A DNA stretch of 64,000 bases from Arthrobacter sp. NtRootA1 (GTDB lineage Bacteria > Actinomycetota > Actinomycetes > Actinomycetales > Micrococcaceae). The stretch covers positions 1,178,001-1,242,000 of the forward strand of contig NZ_AP024630.1 in NCBI RefSeq assembly GCF_019976975.1, written 5' to 3'. Made by a program: the position numbers and the translations under genes. Numbering within the stretch: the stretch's first letter is position 1; each line of letters opens with the position of its first letter. Shown piece after piece: positions 61,686 to 64,000 of the stretch. The notes beneath the pieces were generated by a model, which made no database searches, was not told the origin of the DNA, and worked only from the letters and a program-made list of their open reading frames with translations.

Positions 61686-62489
61686 ATGCTGCTATCCGTC
61701 CTGCAGGCCAACGCTTCCGTCCTGGACGTTGAGGCGAACCTGCGCACGATCGACGACGCCGCCCGACGCGCCGCACAGGCAGGGGCAGGATTGCTCCTGA
61801 CTCCGGAGCTCTTCCCGGTGGGTTACGCACCGCTGCGGCTTCACGCCGAATTGGATCCGGCAACGCTGCCGGGCATCCGCCAACGCCTTTCCGGCATCGC
61901 GCGCCAGCACAACATCGGACTCGTGTACAGCCTTCCGGCGCCGGCTCCCGCGGAGAACGCGTGGCACATCACCGCCACACTCATCGACGGCAACGGCGAG
62001 GAACTTCTCCATTACGCCAAAGTCCACCTCTTCGGTGCGGAGGAGCGCAAGGCGTTCGTGGGCGCCCAAGAACCTCCCGCCGTCGTGGATTTCAACGGGG
62101 TCCGAACATCGATGCTGATTTGCTACGACGTCGAGTTCCCGGAGGCAGTCCGGGCAGCGGCAACCCGTGGGGCTGAACTCCTGCTGGTGCCAACGGCTCT
62201 GTCCATGGGATTCGATAACGTGCCGCAGGTGCTCATCCGGGCCCGCGCGGTGGAGAGCCAGCTCAACGTTGCGTACGCCAACCACAGCGGGCACGAGGAC
62301 ATCTACAACTTCCTCGGCGGCAGCGTGGTTGCCGGCCCCGATGGCTCGTTGCTCGCGGCGGCGGGGGAGTCGGCAGCGCTCCTGTTCGCGGAAGTGGGCA
62401 CGGAGACGGTGAAAGCCGCACGCGACGAAGTCCCTTATCTGCGCGAACGGCGGCCTGAGCTATACCGGGAGTGGGAGGCGGGCGCCTAA
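61686..62489 (+). CDS. Carbon-nitrogen hydrolase (nitrilase superfamily), 267 aa
   Basis: The catalytic triad of the nitrilase superfamily is visible: Glu41 in LTPELFPVGY, Lys112 in YAKVHLFG and Cys146 in MLICYDVEFPE. The closing ARAVESQLNVAYANHSG matches amidase branches such as carbamoylputrescine amidase or omega-amidase. Of the two ATGs, 61686 is at better distance (six bases) from AAGGTGG; 61683 is the alternative. It is cytoplasmic. Its stop overlaps by three bases the stop of the convergent PucR-type regulator, so the two may be linked in nitrogen or purine/amide metabolism, though this is only positional. Confidence 0.9.
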   Translation: MLLSVLQANASVLDVEANLRTIDDAARRAAQAGAGLLLTPELFPVGYAPLRLHAELDPATLPGIRQRLSGIARQHNIGLVYSLPAPAPAENAWHITATLIDGNGEELLHYAKVHLFGAEERKAFVGAQEPPAVVDFNGVRTSMLICYDVEFPEAVRAAATRGAELLLVPTALSMGFDNVPQVLIRARAVESQLNVAYANHSGHEDIYNFLGGSVVAGPDGSLLAAAGESAALLFAEVGTETVKAARDEVPYLRERRPELYREWEAGA

Positions 62490-64000
62490 GCGCCAGCGTC
62501 AGGCCCGGCAACAAGCTCGTCCGCATACTGTAGCGCGATCCACAGTTCCGCCCGGACCTGTGCCTGGTTGAGGTCCATGTCGAACAGCTCGCCGAGGACT
62601 CCTATTTGGCGTCGGACGCTGTTGCGGTGCAGGCCCAGCAGCTTGGCGGAACCGTCCCAGCTTCCGTTTTCGCTGAGCCACCCGCGCAGTACGGACAGCA
62701 GTGGGTCACGGCGATCAGGTTCCAAAGACAAAACCGGCGCCAGGAGACGCTCGGCCAGCATGGTCCCCGCCTCGCGTCCAAGCAGACCGGTCACCGACCA
62801 TTGCACTTCCTCCACGCGGACACTCTTTCCGCTGGACAACACGCGGCTCCGCAGCGAGCTCACCCGCTGGTAGGCCGCGGCAAGCCCGGTGAGTTCGGTC
62901 GGCTCGCCGATCGCCAGCCTCCAGCCCAGCTTCTCGACGTCGGCAAGCAGCGCGTCATCCACTTTCAACCGGGTGATGGCTGCGAAACCGTAGTCGGTTA
63001 TTTCCACGAGCTTGGTATCGAACAGCCTGCGCCATTGCAGTAGCTCGCGGACTGGGCCGTCGCCGGCGGGCCAGTCAGGGGATTCGGCCTTGATGCCCTG
63101 CACTACCCGCATCTGTCCGGAGCGCGTCGAGGAAAGGCTCTGCGCCAGCAGGTCTTTGAGTCCGTTGACGTGCTTGGTGGCGCCGGTGGACAAGGTATCG
63201 GGATGCAGGAGCAATGCCGTGGCAAGCTGGCTCGGAGCAAGTGAACCGCTGGTTCGTTGACGGACCAGCAACTCCAGCAAACCCACCGCCGATTGCACCA
63301 CATTGTTCTGCGCAGGCGTCAGCGGAGCGTCCGAACCAAGAATCAGCGCCCCAAGGTTCGCGTCCTTGGTACTGCGCAGGGGATGACCGAACACCAAGGC
63401 AGACCCAGGCTGCTCGAAACCATCCATCTCCACGCGCGGCCCGCTGCCGGTCAGCAACCGTTCCAGCAGCGGCGCCAACAAGGAATGCTCGACGCCGGTG
63501 CTGCCGCCGGCATTGTGCCCGCGCGCCCGCACCCGCCCGTCCGCCCCGACCAGCAGCGCCCACACAGGCACACGCTGGACGAGGGCTGCCAGTAATTCGT
63601 GCTCCGGCCTGGGGGAGAGGACTGCCCGCATGAGTTGGCGGTTGGTTTCGGCCAATTGCCGGAATACGCGGGCGTTGTCCGATTCCAGGAGCTGGGAGAA
63701 CTCCAGGCCGATCGCGGCGAAGGGCACGGACTCCGGGACCTCGAACAGGGTGAGGTTGTGCCTGCGGCAGGCGTCGAGGAGGACGTCCGGGACGGCGTCG
63801 AAATAGGGCCGGATGCCGAATCCGAGCGCGGCCACCTTCGCACCCACCAGTCGCCGGACATAGGCGTCCACACTGGCCGCCGAGCCGCCCTCCCCAAGGA
63901 AAGGCAGCCCGGCGGTCAGCAGGAACTCGCCCTCCGGAAGATACGGGGTGGGATCTTCCAGTTCGCTCGGTTCCACCCACCGCAGCAGCGAGGCGCCGCT
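62486..64000 (-). CDS. PucR family transcriptional regulator, partial (N-terminus beyond window)
   Basis: The visible 504 residues are open to the window edge, so the gene begins outside. The first part (SLLRWVEPSELEDPTPYL, then LTAGLPF) matches the PucR N-terminal ligand-binding domain, and the end (LGLHRNSVRRQIGVLGELF followed by RAELWIALQY) matches the C-terminal PucR-type helix-turn-helix, preceded by the GGDEF-like CdaR region (TDYGFAAITRL). Such regulators control purine, amino-acid and amide catabolism. Here it lies tail to tail with a nitrilase-superfamily hydrolase. The internal GTG at 63976 should not be taken as the start. Confidence 0.88.
   Translation of the reverse strand, partial: SGASLLRWVEPSELEDPTPYLPEGEFLLTAGLPFLGEGGSAASVDAYVRRLVGAKVAALGFGIRPYFDAVPDVLLDACRRHNLTLFEVPESVPFAAIGLEFSQLLESDNARVFRQLAETNRQLMRAVLSPRPEHELLAALVQRVPVWALLVGADGRVRARGHNAGGSTGVEHSLLAPLLERLLTGSGPRVEMDGFEQPGSALVFGHPLRSTKDANLGALILGSDAPLTPAQNNVVQSAVGLLELLVRQRTSGSLAPSQLATALLLHPDTLSTGATKHVNGLKDLLAQSLSSTRSGQMRVVQGIKAESPDWPAGDGPVRELLQWRRLFDTKLVEITDYGFAAITRLKVDDALLADVEKLGWRLAIGEPTELTGLAAAYQRVSSLRSRVLSSGKSVRVEEVQWSVTGLLGREAGTMLAERLLAPVLSLEPDRRDPLLSVLRGWLSENGSWDGSAKLLGLHRNSVRRQIGVLGELFDMDLNQAQVRAELWIALQYADELVAGPDAGA

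Overview
The window reads as chromosomal DNA of a high-GC Gram-positive actinobacterium, most likely the Arthrobacter/Paenarthrobacter group (Micrococcaceae). Reasons: high GC with many GTG starts; the order PerM-like DUF6350 membrane protein - purN - purH; a 739-residue monomeric NADP isocitrate dehydrogenase; an HspR-type MerR regulator divergent from an Hsp20 gene; a ChvE/Mms-type sugar importer with a ROK regulator. This placement rests on gene content only. I see no tRNA, rRNA, CRISPR array, transposase or phage gene.

Layout. 1-4.7 kb is loosely packed accessory DNA with orphan small genes and one nucleotidyltransferase. 5-9.3 kb holds oxidative and hydrolytic enzymes (flavin monooxygenase, alpha/beta hydrolase, an SDR without the usual catalytic lysine, TfoX-like protein, metallo-beta-lactamase lactonase). 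9.3-17.2 kb holds cspA with a structured leader, a large LuxR/ATPase regulator preceded by three phased repeats, an amino-acid permease, a pRiA4b-type protein and a marR-SRPBCC operon with a long palindromic operator. 17.3-22.8 kb holds an excalibur lipoprotein, an hsp20 operon, a GDSL hydrolase and a UDP-glucose dehydrogenase/glycosyltransferase pair probably serving glucuronic-acid glycolipid synthesis. 23-26.9 kb carries two secreted beta-propeller paralogues of identical length (631 residues). 27-32.7 kb has an Abi_2/HEPN protein, hspR-hsp20-dnaJ-like genes, flotillin plus NfeD-like protein, and a DUF4383 protein.

32.8-45.1 kb is the housekeeping core (DUF6350, purN, purH, icd), interrupted by an AbiEi/DUF559-like gene between inverted copies of a palindromic repeat, and by a MurNAc recycling operon (kinase, murQ, MFS transporter). 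45-48.6 kb holds a sarcosine-oxidase-like enzyme, a DoxX protein, a Gfo/Idh/MocA oxidoreductase and a membrane protein. 48.9-54 kb holds two MacB-like ABC exporters arranged tail to tail with overlapping ends. 54.3-61.3 kb looks like a plant-polysaccharide module: pectate lyase behind a LacI-type operator, then a ROK-regulated ChvE/MmsB/MmsA importer. The window ends with a nitrilase-family hydrolase and a PucR-type regulator cut by the window edge.

No single island is clearly a new system. The strongest new-looking signals are (i) a family of four intergenic palindromic elements with conserved outer boxes and covarying inner arms, (ii) matched operator pairs (ROK, MarR, LacI-type), (iii) a cspA leader with competing hairpins around the ribosome binding site, and (iv) three CCACCTAG boxes spaced 42-43 bp upstream of the large regulator.
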